Below, in pieces: positions 50,114 through 58,365 of a stretch of 64,000 bases of DNA. The stretch lies in the NCBI GenBank assembly GCA_035541475.1, contig DATKND010000056.1:9753-73752 (forward strand). Reading direction: 5' to 3'. Source of the stretch: DASUFZ01 sp035541475 (GTDB lineage: Bacteria; Myxococcota_A; UBA9160; SMWR01). The notes beneath the pieces are model-generated. The model saw nothing but the letters and a program-made list of their open reading frames with translations. It was not told the DNA's origin and did not search any database. The position numbers and the translations under genes were made by a program. Every line of letters starts with the position of its first letter. The first letter of the stretch is position 1.

Positions 50114-50917
50114 ATGGCTCGATTTCGCGCGGTCCGGCCCCCTGCCTTCGCGGGCACGTTCTATCCCGGCGTGCCCGCGGCGCTCGAGGAGGCGGTGGAG
50201 CGCTACCTGGCCGCGGCGCCCGCGGGCGCGGCGCACGAGCCCGTCGCGAAGGCGCTGATCGCGCCGCACGCGGGCTACGTCTACTCGGGCCCCGTCGCGG
50301 CCAGCGCCTATGCGCGCGTGGCGTCGCGCCGCGGCGCCATCACGCGCGTCGTGCTGATCGGCCCCTCCCACCGCGTCTTCCTGCGCGGTCTCGCGGCCCC
50401 CGACTCCGACGCCTTCGCGACACCGCTCGGCGACGTCCCGATCGACCGCGCCTGGCTGGCGCGCGCTCTGGCGCTGCCGCAGGTGCAGGTGCTGGACCGC
50501 GCGCACGCCTCCGAGCACAGCCTCGAGGTGCACCTGCCGTTCCTCCAGGTGGCGCTCGGGCACTTCGCGCTGGTGCCGCTCGTCGCCGGTGACGCGTCGC
50601 CCGAGGAGGTCGCGCAGGTGCTCGACGCGCTCTGGGGCGGTGACGAGACGCTCGTCGTGGTGAGCTCGGATCTCTCGCACTACGAGCCCTACGAGACCGC
50701 ACGGCGCCTCGATCACGCGACCGCGCGCGCGATCGAGTCGCTGCGCGAGGATGCGATCGGAGAGGACGACGCCTGCGGGCGCGTGCCGATCCGCGGGCTG
50801 CTGGTCGCGGCACGCGCGCGCGGGCTCTCGGTGCGCGCGCTCGACCTGCGGAACTCCGGCGATACGGCCGGTCCGCGCGACCGCGTGGTGGGGTATGGGT
50901 CCTTCGCAGTCGCTTGA
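50114..50917 (+). CDS. amrB: AmmeMemoRadiSam system protein B (MEMO-like)
   Basis: 267 residues. MEMO1-family fold related to class III extradiol dioxygenases. Metal-site histidine candidates lie in FAGTFYPG, APHAGYVYSGPVAAS, GPSHRVF, ASEHSLEVHLPFLQ and SSDLSHYEPYETA. The family's activity is debated and may involve metal binding. It is divergent from amrS and overlaps amrA by 23 nt. ATG 50114 has no ribosome binding site. Confidence 0.93.
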   Translation: MARFRAVRPPAFAGTFYPGVPAALEEAVERYLAAAPAGAAHEPVAKALIAPHAGYVYSGPVAASAYARVASRRGAITRVVLIGPSHRVFLRGLAAPDSDAFATPLGDVPIDRAWLARALALPQVQVLDRAHASEHSLEVHLPFLQVALGHFALVPLVAGDASPEEVAQVLDALWGGDETLVVVSSDLSHYEPYETARRLDHATARAIESLREDAIGEDDACGRVPIRGLLVAARARGLSVRALDLRNSGDTAGPRDRVVGYGSFAVA

Positions 50918-51467
50918 GCTCTTCGAAGGCGAGCGCGCCGCGTTGCGCGCGGTCGCGCTGCGAGCCGTCGAGAGCGCCGCGCACGGCGCACCGCTCCTCG
51001 AAATCGATCCCGACGAGCACGCGCCGCGCCTGCGCGCGCCGGGCGCGTCGTTCGTCACCTTGCGGCTCGAGGGCGAGCTGCGCGGCTGCGTCGGACGGCT
51101 CGAGGCGGTCGACCCGCTGGTGCGCGACGTCGCGCGCAGCGCGCACCGTGCCGCGTGCGCGGACACGCGCTTCGAGCGCGTGCTGCCGCACGAGCTCGCT
51201 GGACTCGAGCTGAAGATCTCCGTGCTCTCGCCGCTCGAGCCGCTGCGCGTCGCGAGCGAGGCGGAGCTCCTCGCCGCACTCCGCCCTGGCGTCGACGGCC
51301 TCGTGCTGCGAGAGAGCGTGCGCGGCGCGACCTTCCTGCCGGCGGTGTGGGAGTCGCTGCCCGCGCCGGAAGAGTTCCTGCGCGAGCTGCTGCGCAAAGC
51401 GGGGCTGCCGGGGCGCTACTGGTCCGACACCCTGCGCTTCGAGCGCTACACGTCGTTCGAGTTCTAG
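50895..51467 (+). CDS. amrA: AmmeMemoRadiSam system protein A (AMMECR1-like)
   Basis: 190 residues, matching the AMMECR1 domain. The signature LRLEGELRGCVGRLE (LRGCxG) is intact, followed by LELKISVLSPLEPL, GVDGLVLRE, GATFLPAVW and WSDTLRFERYTSFEF. Function unknown; it is part of the conserved trio with amrS and amrB. ATG 50895 lies inside the end of amrB, so coupling is likely. Confidence 0.93.
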   Translation: MGPSQSLELFEGERAALRAVALRAVESAAHGAPLLEIDPDEHAPRLRAPGASFVTLRLEGELRGCVGRLEAVDPLVRDVARSAHRAACADTRFERVLPHELAGLELKISVLSPLEPLRVASEAELLAALRPGVDGLVLRESVRGATFLPAVWESLPAPEEFLRELLRKAGLPGRYWSDTLRFERYTSFEF

Positions 51468-51477
51468 CGAGCAAGCA

Positions 51478-51495
51478 GGCCGACGAATGTCGGCC
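51478..51495. terminator. Hairpin between convergent amrA and mpl
   Basis: GGCCGAC-GAAT-GTCGGCC, a perfect 7-bp stem located 11 nt after amrA and 10 nt after mpl (on the other strand). Probable bidirectional terminator without a T-tract. It matches the hairpin at 4826-4845. Confidence 0.5.
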
Positions 51496-51505
51496 CGGCA
51501 AGGCC

Positions 51506-52942
51506 CTAGCTGTCCGCTGCGAGGCGCTCGAGCAGCCGACCCCAGATGCCGCCGAAGTCGCCGTTGCTCATCACGAGCACGACGTCGCCGGGGCGCGCGC
51601 GGCGGGCGATCTCCGCGACGAGGTCGTCGACCGACTCGCGCGACAGCGCTTCCTTGCCGCGCCGCGAAAGCGCCTCGGCGATCGCTTCGGCCGAGAGCCG
51701 GTCGCGCACCTCGCCGAAGGCGCTGTAGATGGGGCCGTCCGGCACGCGGCGCACGAACACGAGATCGGCCTCTGCGAGCGCGTCGGCGTACTCGGACTGG
51801 AAGACCGCACGCCGACTGGTGTTGCTGCGCGGCTCGAAGACCGCGACCACGCGGCGTCCCGGGTAACGCGCGCGCGCCGCGCCGATCGAGGCGGCGACCG
51901 CCGTCGGGTGGTGCGCGAAGTCGTCGAGCACCGTTACGCCGCCCGCGCTCCCGCGCTCCTCCATGCGGCGCTTGACGCCCTGGAAGCGCGGCAGCGCCGC
52001 CGCGGCCTCGGCGAAGGGCACGCCGAGCGCTTCGACGCATGCGAGCGCGCCGAGGCTGTTCTCGACGTTGAAGGTGCCGTGGAGCGGCGTCGCGGCCGAG
52101 CCGATCCGCGCGCCGCCGCGCCAGACTTCGAAGCGCGTGCCGCCGGTCTCGGGCACGAGCGCGCGCGCGTGCCACTCGCCCGGCGCGCGGATCGCGTCGG
52201 CGGCGTAGCCGACCACGCGACAGGGCGCGTCGCGCAGCACGTCGCGCACGCCCGCGTGCGCGGTCGCCGCGACGATCGTGCCGTCCGGCGGCATGCCCGA
52301 CACCAACGTGCGAAAGGCCTGCTTCACGTGCTCGAGGTCGCGGTAGATGTCGGCGTGATCGAACTCGACGGAGGTCAGCAGCAAGGTGCGCGGGTGGTAG
52401 TGCAGGAACTTCGGCGTCTTGTCGAAGAAGGCCGTGTCGTACTCGTCGCCTTCGACGACGAAGTGCGCGCCCTCGCCCTCGCGGAAGCTGCCGTCGAAGT
52501 CGAGCGTAACGCCGCCGACGAGCAGCGACGGGTCGCGGCCGGTCGCCTTCAAGAGGTAGGCGACGAGCGAGGTGGTGGTGGTCTTGCCGTGCGTGCCGGC
52601 CACGACGACCGAGTGGCGCCCCGCCATCGCGAGCTCGTAGAGGGCGTCGGGGAAGGAGCGATAGGTGAAGCCCTCGTCGATCGCGGCGCGTGCCTCCGCG
52701 TTGTCGGCACGCACCGCGTTGCCGATCACGACGAGGTCCGGATCCGCCTCGAGCACGTGCTCGGCGCGGAAGCCCTCGCGCACGGGGATCCCCCAGCCCG
52801 CGAGCATGGTGCTCATCGGCGGATAGAGCTTCTCGTCCGAGCCCGTCACGCGGAGCCCGCGCGCGTGCAGGAGGCCCGCGAGCGAGCCCATGCCCGTGCC
52901 GCCGATCGCGACGAAGTGCACACTGCGCGGGGACTTCGTCAC
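51506..52942 (-). CDS. mpl: Mpl, murein tripeptide ligase
   Basis: 478 residues. Mpl joins recycled L-Ala-gamma-D-Glu-meso-DAP to UDP-MurNAc. Mur-ligase motifs: FVAIGGTGMGSLAGLL, VVAGTHGKTTTTSLVAYLL (P-loop), FVVEGDEYDTAFFDKTPKF, HGTFNVENSLGA and VLDDFAHHPTAV. GTG 52942 overlaps the upstream serine hydrolase gene by four nt. With ldcA upstream this forms a murein-recycling set. Confidence 0.95.
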   Translation of the reverse strand: MTKSPRSVHFVAIGGTGMGSLAGLLHARGLRVTGSDEKLYPPMSTMLAGWGIPVREGFRAEHVLEADPDLVVIGNAVRADNAEARAAIDEGFTYRSFPDALYELAMAGRHSVVVAGTHGKTTTTSLVAYLLKATGRDPSLLVGGVTLDFDGSFREGEGAHFVVEGDEYDTAFFDKTPKFLHYHPRTLLLTSVEFDHADIYRDLEHVKQAFRTLVSGMPPDGTIVAATAHAGVRDVLRDAPCRVVGYAADAIRAPGEWHARALVPETGGTRFEVWRGGARIGSAATPLHGTFNVENSLGALACVEALGVPFAEAAAALPRFQGVKRRMEERGSAGGVTVLDDFAHHPTAVAASIGAARARYPGRRVVAVFEPRSNTSRRAVFQSEYADALAEADLVFVRRVPDGPIYSAFGEVRDRLSAEAIAEALSRRGKEALSRESVDDLVAEIARRARPGDVVLVMSNGDFGGIWGRLLERLAADS

Positions 52943-54102
52943 GTCGCGGCTCCGGCGTCGAACGCCTCGCGGATCAGATCGTGCACGATCGGCCGCAGCT
53001 CGAACTTGCTGCGCTTGGCGACCTGGTGGACGCGGTTCGTCAGCATCACGACGACGCACTCGCGCTCGAGATCGATCCAGAGCGACGTGCCGGTGAAGCC
53101 GAGGTGCCCGATCGACGTGGCGCTGAAGTAGCGCCCCGACGACGACGCGCCCGGGGTCGGCGTGTCCCAGCCGAGCGCCCAGTCCGACTTCTCGGGCAGG
53201 CGCTGTCGCGTCGCGAAGGCGCGCAGCAGCTCGCGCGGCAGCGCGTCGCTGCGCCCGTGCCAGACGTCGAGCACGGTCCAGGCGAAGCGCATCACGTCGT
53301 CGGCCGAGGCGAAGAGGCCCGCGTGCCCGGCGACGCCGCCCATCGCCCAGGCGTTCGGGTCGTGCACCTCGCCCCACAGGATCCGCTCGCGCCAGGGACA
53401 GTTCTCGGTGGCCGCGGTGCGGCGGCGCAGCGCGTCCGGCATGCCGCCGCCAACGCCTTGCGGCACGAAGAAGGTCTCGGCGAGGCCGAGCGGGCCGGTG
53501 ACGCGCTCGCGCGTGAAGTCGTCGAGCCGGCGCTGCGACACCGCCTCGACCAGCGCGCCGAGCGCGATGAAGTCGAGATCGCCGTAGACGGCCGCGGCGC
53601 CGGGCTCGTGCACGAGTCCGGAGCGCAGCACGCGCCCGACGATGAGCTCGCGCCCGGCGGGCGTCCCCAGCCAGCGCTCGCCGGTCTTGCGCTCCTTCTC
53701 GAGCAGCAGCTCGTGGAAGGGGCGCCAGGGCTTGAGCCCCGAGGAGTGCGTCAGCAGGTGGCGCACCGTCACGCGCTCCTTCTCGCGCTCGGCGAACTCC
53801 GGCAGGTACTTCGCGACCGGCGAGTCGAGCTCGACGGCGCCGTCGTGTGTCAGCCAGAGGAGCGACGTCGTCGTCGCGATCGGCTTGGTCAGCGAGGCCA
53901 GATCGAAGAGCGTCTCGCGCGTCATCGGCAGGCTCTCGGGACGCACGACCGACTGGCCGCGCACGGAGCAGTGCTCGAAGGGCTCGCCCTCGTGCCGCAT
54001 ACGCGCCAGCACGACGGCGCCCGGGATCTCGGAGGCTTCGATCGCCTTGTCGATCGCGCGATCGACGCGGGCGAGCTTGCGCCGGACGAGACTCCACTTC
54101 AC
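52939..54102 (-). CDS. Serine hydrolase of the beta-lactamase/class C family
   Basis: 387 residues. The penicillin-binding-type active site is visible: Ser70-x-x-Lys73 in DLASLTKP, a Tyr motif reading YGD where YxN is usual (AAVYGDLDF), and HLGFTG near the C terminus in place of KTG. No signal peptide or membrane segment is evident, which is unusual for an enzyme acting on murein and suggests cytoplasmic muropeptide or ester substrates. It lies between ldcA (10 nt upstream) and mpl (overlapping), so a role in murein recycling is inferred. Confidence 0.87.
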   Translation of the reverse strand: MKWSLVRRKLARVDRAIDKAIEASEIPGAVVLARMRHEGEPFEHCSVRGQSVVRPESLPMTRETLFDLASLTKPIATTTSLLWLTHDGAVELDSPVAKYLPEFAEREKERVTVRHLLTHSSGLKPWRPFHELLLEKERKTGERWLGTPAGRELIVGRVLRSGLVHEPGAAAVYGDLDFIALGALVEAVSQRRLDDFTRERVTGPLGLAETFFVPQGVGGGMPDALRRRTAATENCPWRERILWGEVHDPNAWAMGGVAGHAGLFASADDVMRFAWTVLDVWHGRSDALPRELLRAFATRQRLPEKSDWALGWDTPTPGASSSGRYFSATSIGHLGFTGTSLWIDLERECVVVMLTNRVHQVAKRSKFELRPIVHDLIREAFDAGAAT

Positions 54103-54112
54103 GACGCGCTTC

Positions 54113-55027
54113 TCACCCCCTCGCCACCCCCGCCTCGACGATCCGCACCTCGCCGCGACGGGCGTCGATCGTAGCGCGCGCTCCGAAGGGCCACGCGCGG
54201 TTCGCGAGCCCGTGTCCGAAGGGCAGGTCGAGCACCACCGGCACGCGCAACGGCCGCAGGACGTCGAGCAGCACCTGCTCCACGTCGGGCTGCGGATACT
54301 TCACGTCCGTGCAGGTCGAGAAGTCGCCGACGCCGACGCCGGCCAGATCCGCGAGCTTTCCCGCCCCGCGCAGCTGCTGGAGCATGCGGTCGATGCGGTA
54401 GGGCCGCTCGCCGACGTCCTCCAGCATCAGGATCGCCCCGCGCGTTTCGATCTCCCAGTCCGTCCCGATGCTCGCCGCCAGCATCGTGAGGCTGCCGCCC
54501 ACGAGCCGGCCCTCGGCGCGCCCGCCGGCGGCGCCGCGACCGCGCAGCGGCTCGGCCGTCGCGCCGCCGAGCTGGGCCACCAGCTCGGCGAGCGCGTCGC
54601 GGTCGAGCTTGCTGCCCTTGTCGAGCATCGGGCCGTGGAAGCTCGCGAGCCCGGCTCGGCGCTGCTGCCAGAGCAGCAGCGCGGTGATGTCGCTGTAGCC
54701 GACGAGCGGCTTGCGCGCGGCGCGGAAGCGCGCGGGATCGAGGCGGTGGAGGATGCGGTCGCAGCCGTAGCCGCCGCGCGCGCACAGGATCGCGTCGACG
54801 CGCGGACTGGCGACCAGCTCCTTCAGCTCGCGCAGTCTGCGCGCGTCGTCGCCAGCGAGGTAGCCGTCTCGGGCGCACAGGTCGTCACGGTGCACCACGC
54901 GAAAGCCGGCCTCGCGCCACAGCGCGAGCCCTTCGGCCAGCCTCTCCGGATCCACGGCGAAGCCGGGCGCCGCGATGCCGATCGTGTCGCCCGGTCGCAG
55001 CGCGCGCGGTTTGAGAAGTCGAGGCAT
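54113..55027 (-). CDS. ldcA: LD-carboxypeptidase (S66 family)
   Basis: 304 residues from ATG 55027. LdcA removes the terminal D-Ala from recycled murein tetrapeptides in the cytoplasm, producing the tripeptide used by Mpl. Motifs: PGDTIGIAAPGF, ILCARGGYGCDRILHRLD, the nucleophile region LVGYSDITALL, ILMLEDVGERPYRIDRML and a late His in DLPFGHG. An in-frame TTG at 55033 is an alternative start, but it would lie inside the intergenic repeat. dnaB ends about 50 nt upstream. Confidence 0.92.
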   Translation of the reverse strand: MPRLLKPRALRPGDTIGIAAPGFAVDPERLAEGLALWREAGFRVVHRDDLCARDGYLAGDDARRLRELKELVASPRVDAILCARGGYGCDRILHRLDPARFRAARKPLVGYSDITALLLWQQRRAGLASFHGPMLDKGSKLDRDALAELVAQLGGATAEPLRGRGAAGGRAEGRLVGGSLTMLAASIGTDWEIETRGAILMLEDVGERPYRIDRMLQQLRGAGKLADLAGVGVGDFSTCTDVKYPQPDVEQVLLDVLRPLRVPVVLDLPFGHGLANRAWPFGARATIDARRGEVRIVEAGVARG

Positions 55028-55029
55028 CA

Positions 55030-55066
55030 GCAAGCCGTCCGGCGCGCAGCGAGGCGAAGCCGAGCG
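55030..55066 (-). repeat. Dispersed intergenic repeat, copy 2
   Basis: 37 nt, identical but for one base to the reverse complement of 4776-4812. It starts three nt upstream of the ldcA ATG and lies in the dnaB-ldcA gap, where it could affect processing or attenuation. Confidence 0.7.
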
Positions 55067-55078
55067 AAGCTCATCGGG

Positions 55079-56557
55079 CTAGAACGGCACCGGCTCTTCG
55101 TCGGCGTCGCCCGGTCCGGGGAAGAAGCCGCCGACGTCGTTCCCGTCGCGAGCAGGACCGCGCGGCGGACCGCCGCCCGGGAAGGAACCGCCGCCCGGCT
55201 CGTCCGTGAAGTCGCGGAAGCGCGCGTACTGCGCGTCGAAGTATAGCTTCACGGTGTCGGTCGGTCCGTTGCGCTGCTTCGCGATGATCAGCTCGGCGAG
55301 CCCGCGGTTCTCCTCGTTCGGGTTGTAGACCTCGTCGCGATAGATGAAGGCGATCACGTCGGCGTCCTGCTCGATCGCCCCCGACTCGCGCAGGTCGCCC
55401 ATGTTCGGGCGTCGCTTGTCGGGGTCGCGCTGCTCGGGGCCGCGGTTCAGCTGCGAGAGCGCGATCACGGGGATGTCGAGCTCCTTGGCCAGCGACTTGA
55501 GGCCGTGGCTGATCTCCGCGATCTCGAGGTCCTTGCGCTGCACCGGCGCGTTGCCGTGCGCGAGCTGGAGGTAGTCGAGCATCACCAGATCGAGTCCGTG
55601 CTCGGACATCAGCCGGCGGCACTTCGCCTTGATCTCGAGGATCGTGATCGTGCCCGTGTCGTCCATCCAGATCTGCGCGCCGGCCAGCGCGTTGGCCGCG
55701 CGCTGGATGCGCCGATAGGCGTCGGCGCTGCCGTAGCCCTTGCGGAAGCTGGTGAAGTTGACCTGACCCTCGGAGGAGAGCAGGCGCAGCACCAGCGAGC
55801 GCTTCGTCATCTCGAGCGAGAAGACGGCCACCTTCTTGCGGTGCGTCACCGCCGCGTTCTTCGCGATGTTCAGCGCGAGCGCGGTCTTGCCCATCGAGGG
55901 CCGCGCGGCGATCACGATCAGCTCGCCGCGCTGGAAGCCGCCCGTCAGATCGTCGAGGTCGCGGAAGCCGGTCGGCACGCCGGTCAGCTCGCCGCTGCGC
56001 TCCATCAGCATCTCGACGTGGTCCATCGCGTCGTGGAGGCCATTCTCGAGCGCCGTGAAGGTCGTGCGCGACTTCGCCTGCGAGAGCTCGAAGATCTTGC
56101 TCTCGGCCTCGTCGAGCAGCCGCTCCGAGCGCTCTGCCTGCTCGAAGCTCGTCTCCACGATCTCCGTGGCGACGCGGATCAGGTTCCGCTTCACCGCCTT
56201 GTCGCGCACGATGCGCGCGTGGTGCACGACGTTCGCGGCGGTGGCCTCGTAGTCGGAGAGCTCGGACAGGAAGACGAGGCCGCCGACCGCGTCGAGTCGC
56301 TTCTGCGTGTTGAGGTGATCCGAGAGCGTGTGCAGGTCAACGGGCTGGTTCTCGTCGGCGAGCGCGAGCATCGCGCGGTAGATCTGCTGGTGCGACGGAT
56401 GGTAGAAATCGTCCGGCACCACCTCGTTCAGCACGACGTGGATCGCGTTGTTGTCGATCAGGAGCGCGGAGAGGACCGCCTTCTCCGCCTCGAGATCGTG
56501 CGGCGGGACCCTACCGATCCCCGTCGCATTCGCACTGTCCTCGCGCGCGCGAGCCAC
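55079..56557 (-). CDS. dnaB: DnaB, replicative DNA helicase
   Basis: 492 residues. N-terminal DnaG-interaction domain (PPHDLEAEKAVLSALLIDNN) and RecA-like motor with Walker A AARPSMGKTAL, DYLQLAHG, ALSQLNRGPEQRD and LRESGAIEQDADVI. No intein is present. The C terminus is unusual: after the RFRDF strand comes a Gly/Pro-rich linker (GGGSFPGGGPPRG) and an acidic end DADEEPVPF that resembles the SSB C-terminal tip. GTG 56557 lies 38 nt after rplI. Order rpsF-rplI-dnaB is common in bacteria. Confidence 0.97.
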   Translation of the reverse strand: MARAREDSANATGIGRVPPHDLEAEKAVLSALLIDNNAIHVVLNEVVPDDFYHPSHQQIYRAMLALADENQPVDLHTLSDHLNTQKRLDAVGGLVFLSELSDYEATAANVVHHARIVRDKAVKRNLIRVATEIVETSFEQAERSERLLDEAESKIFELSQAKSRTTFTALENGLHDAMDHVEMLMERSGELTGVPTGFRDLDDLTGGFQRGELIVIAARPSMGKTALALNIAKNAAVTHRKKVAVFSLEMTKRSLVLRLLSSEGQVNFTSFRKGYGSADAYRRIQRAANALAGAQIWMDDTGTITILEIKAKCRRLMSEHGLDLVMLDYLQLAHGNAPVQRKDLEIAEISHGLKSLAKELDIPVIALSQLNRGPEQRDPDKRRPNMGDLRESGAIEQDADVIAFIYRDEVYNPNEENRGLAELIIAKQRNGPTDTVKLYFDAQYARFRDFTDEPGGGSFPGGGPPRGPARDGNDVGGFFPGPGDADEEPVPF

Positions 56558-56595
56558 CTCACCCCCCGTGGTGTGGTGCGGGCGCCGATTCTACC

Positions 56596-57162
56596 TCAAT
56601 CCTCGTCGGACTCTTCGCGTCTTTCGCGCCGCTCGCGGCGTTCTCGGCGATCGCTCTCGTCGGAAAGACGCGGTTCTGTTCCTTCGTCGTCTTCCTGCGG
56701 CGACGCGCCCTCGATCGCGACGACGTGGAGCTTGATGCGCGCGACCACGTCGCGGTGGAGCTTCACCGGCACCGAGTGCTCGCCGATCTGCTTGATGCCC
56801 TCGCGCAGCTCGATGCGGCGGCGGTCGATCTCGAAGCCGCGCGCGGCGAGCAGCTCCGCGATCTGCGCGGAGGTGACCGAGCCGAACAGGCGCCCGCCCT
56901 CGCCGGCGCGCGCCCTGATCTCGAAGGCCTGCGCCTCGATCTGATCCTTGCGCCCGCGCAGGTCCTTCAGCTCCTTCGCCGCCTTCTCGGCGACGATGCG
57001 CCGATGGTGCTCGAGCTCCTTCACGCGGGAATCGGTGGCAGGGATCGCCTTGCCCTGCGGGAGCAGGAAGTTCCGCGCGTAGCCCGGCTTCACGCTGACG
57101 ACGTCGCCGGCCTCGCCGAGGTTGTGGACCGACTGCGTGAGGATGAGCTTCACGGCGCTCAT
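56596..57162 (-). CDS. rplI: 50S ribosomal protein L9
   Basis: 188 residues. L9 signature near the start (VHNLGEAGDVVSVKPGYARN, then FLLPQGKA) and a normal C-terminal rRNA-binding domain (GRLFGSVTSAQIAELL). About 40 extra residues form a charged tail (RLSDESDRRERRERRERREE), longer than the usual ~150-residue L9. ATG 57162 overlaps rpsF by four nt. rpsR, usually between the two, is absent. Confidence 0.96.
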   Translation of the reverse strand: MSAVKLILTQSVHNLGEAGDVVSVKPGYARNFLLPQGKAIPATDSRVKELEHHRRIVAEKAAKELKDLRGRKDQIEAQAFEIRARAGEGGRLFGSVTSAQIAELLAARGFEIDRRRIELREGIKQIGEHSVPVKLHRDVVARIKLHVVAIEGASPQEDDEGTEPRLSDESDRRERRERRERREESDED

Positions 57163-57686
57163 TCGGACTCCTCCACTTCCTCGTCATCGCGATCCCGGTC
57201 GCGATCGCGGTCCGAGTCGCGGTCGGGGTCGACCTCCGAGTCGGAGTCCTCGTCTTCGTCGCGCCCACCGCCCTCGGCGTCGCGCGCAGCGCGCGCGGCG
57301 GCCTCCTCGGCCTCGCGGGCTGCGCGCTCGGCGGCCTTGCGCTTGCGGTCCTCCTCGAGCCCGACCGCCTCCTGCTTGCGCGCCTCGATGTCGACCACGT
57401 CCTGGTTCGCGACGACGGTCAGGAAGCGCAGGATCGAGTCGTCGATGCGGGCGGCGCGCTCGAGCTCGGTGACGACCTTGCCGTCGGAGAGGAAGTGAAG
57501 AGCGAGGTAGTGACCCTTCTGGAAGTTGCGGATCTCGTAGGCGAGGCGGCGGCGTCCGAGCTCGTCGTAGTGGAGCCGGGTGTCGCCCGCGCGCTCGACG
57601 ATGCCCTCGAAGCGCTCGCAGATGCGCGCGATCCCCTCTTCGGTGATCTCGGGCTGGACGACGAAGTTGAACTCGTACTCGCGCAC
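57159..57686 (-). CDS. rpsF: 30S ribosomal protein S6 with long charged tail
   Basis: 175 residues. The S6 core covers residues ~1-100 (MREYEFNFVVQPEITEE; YDELGRRRLAYEIRNFQKGH). The last ~75 residues are a highly charged extension, first helical (EDRKRKAAERAAREAEEAAA) then Asp/Arg-rich (DPDRDSDRDRDRDRDDEEVE). S6 normally pairs with S18, whose gene is not here. GTG 57686 follows GAGGAG (57692-57697). A 6-bp hairpin, GCCGTC-GGC-GACGGC, lies upstream at 57707-57721. Confidence 0.95.
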   Translation of the reverse strand: MREYEFNFVVQPEITEEGIARICERFEGIVERAGDTRLHYDELGRRRLAYEIRNFQKGHYLALHFLSDGKVVTELERAARIDDSILRFLTVVANQDVVDIEARKQEAVGLEEDRKRKAAERAAREAEEAAARAARDAEGGGRDEDEDSDSEVDPDRDSDRDRDRDRDDEEVEESE

Positions 57687-57706
57687 GGCGTCTCCTCGTG
57701 GACGGA

Positions 57707-57747
57707 GCCGTCGGCGACGGCGTCCGAGCCCCTTCGACGGTGGGGCT
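57707..57747 (-). promoter_or_regulatory. Hairpins in the rpsF leader/pdxT 3' region
   Basis: Two small inverted repeats: GCCGTC-GGC-GACGGC (57707-57721), ten nt upstream of the rpsF ribosome binding site, and AGCCCC with a 9-nt loop and GGGGCT (57727-57747). Leader control of rpsF is possible. The diagnostic features of the S6:S18 mRNA motif could not be confirmed. Confidence 0.3.
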
Positions 57748-57767
57748 GAGGGTTGGGGGCGAGATGG

Positions 57768-58358
57768 TTAGCCCGGCCCTTGCTCGAGTGCCATCTCCAG
57801 GAGCATGCGGTGGACGCGTCCGTCGTCGGTCAGCTCGGGATGGAAGGTGGTCGCCATGACGGCGCCCTGCCGGATCCACACGGGCCAGCCGTCGACTCGC
57901 GCGAGCACCTCGACGTCCGGGCCGGGGCGGCGGAGCCGCGGCGCCCGGATGAAGACGCATTCGAGGTCCGGCTGGCCGGCGGCATCGGCGCGCGTCGCGA
58001 AGGAGTCGACCTGCGTGCCGTAGGCGTTGCGGATCGCCACCACGTCGAGGAGGCCGAGGCTGCGCACGGGGTGGTTCTCGACCTCGCGAGCGAGCAGCAC
58101 CGCGCCCGCGCAGGTCCCGAGGATCGGGTGACCCGCGCGCGCGAAGTCCTGGAGCGGCTCGTAGAGGCCGAGCCGCTCGAGGCCCTTCGAGATCGTCGTG
58201 CTCTCGCCGCCCGGCAGGACGAGCGCGTCGAGGTCCGCGAGATCCTCCTTGCGGCGCACGCGCACGGCGTCGGCGCCGACGCGCTCGAGCGCAGCGGTGT
58301 GCGCCTCGACGTCCCCCTGGATGGCGAGGATCCCGACCCTGGGTCTCCGCCGCGCCAC
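57768..58358 (-). CDS. pdxT: PdxT, glutaminase subunit of PLP synthase
   Basis: 196 residues. It supplies ammonia from glutamine to PdxS. Class I-like glutaminase with GDVEAH, LPGGESTTISKGL, the nucleophilic Cys in LGTCAGAVLLA, and the His-x-Glu pair in TTFHPEL. GTG 58358 lies seven nt after pdxS, confirming a PdxST operon. Confidence 0.95.
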   Translation of the reverse strand: MARRRPRVGILAIQGDVEAHTAALERVGADAVRVRRKEDLADLDALVLPGGESTTISKGLERLGLYEPLQDFARAGHPILGTCAGAVLLAREVENHPVRSLGLLDVVAIRNAYGTQVDSFATRADAAGQPDLECVFIRAPRLRRPGPDVEVLARVDGWPVWIRQGAVMATTFHPELTDDGRVHRMLLEMALEQGPG

Positions 58359-58365
58359 GACCGCG

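Noticed and set aside
57707..57721. S6:S18 autoregulatory mRNA motif before rpsF
   Set aside because: A small hairpin is present, but I could not see the diagnostic bulge and loop sequence, and rpsR is not in the operon.
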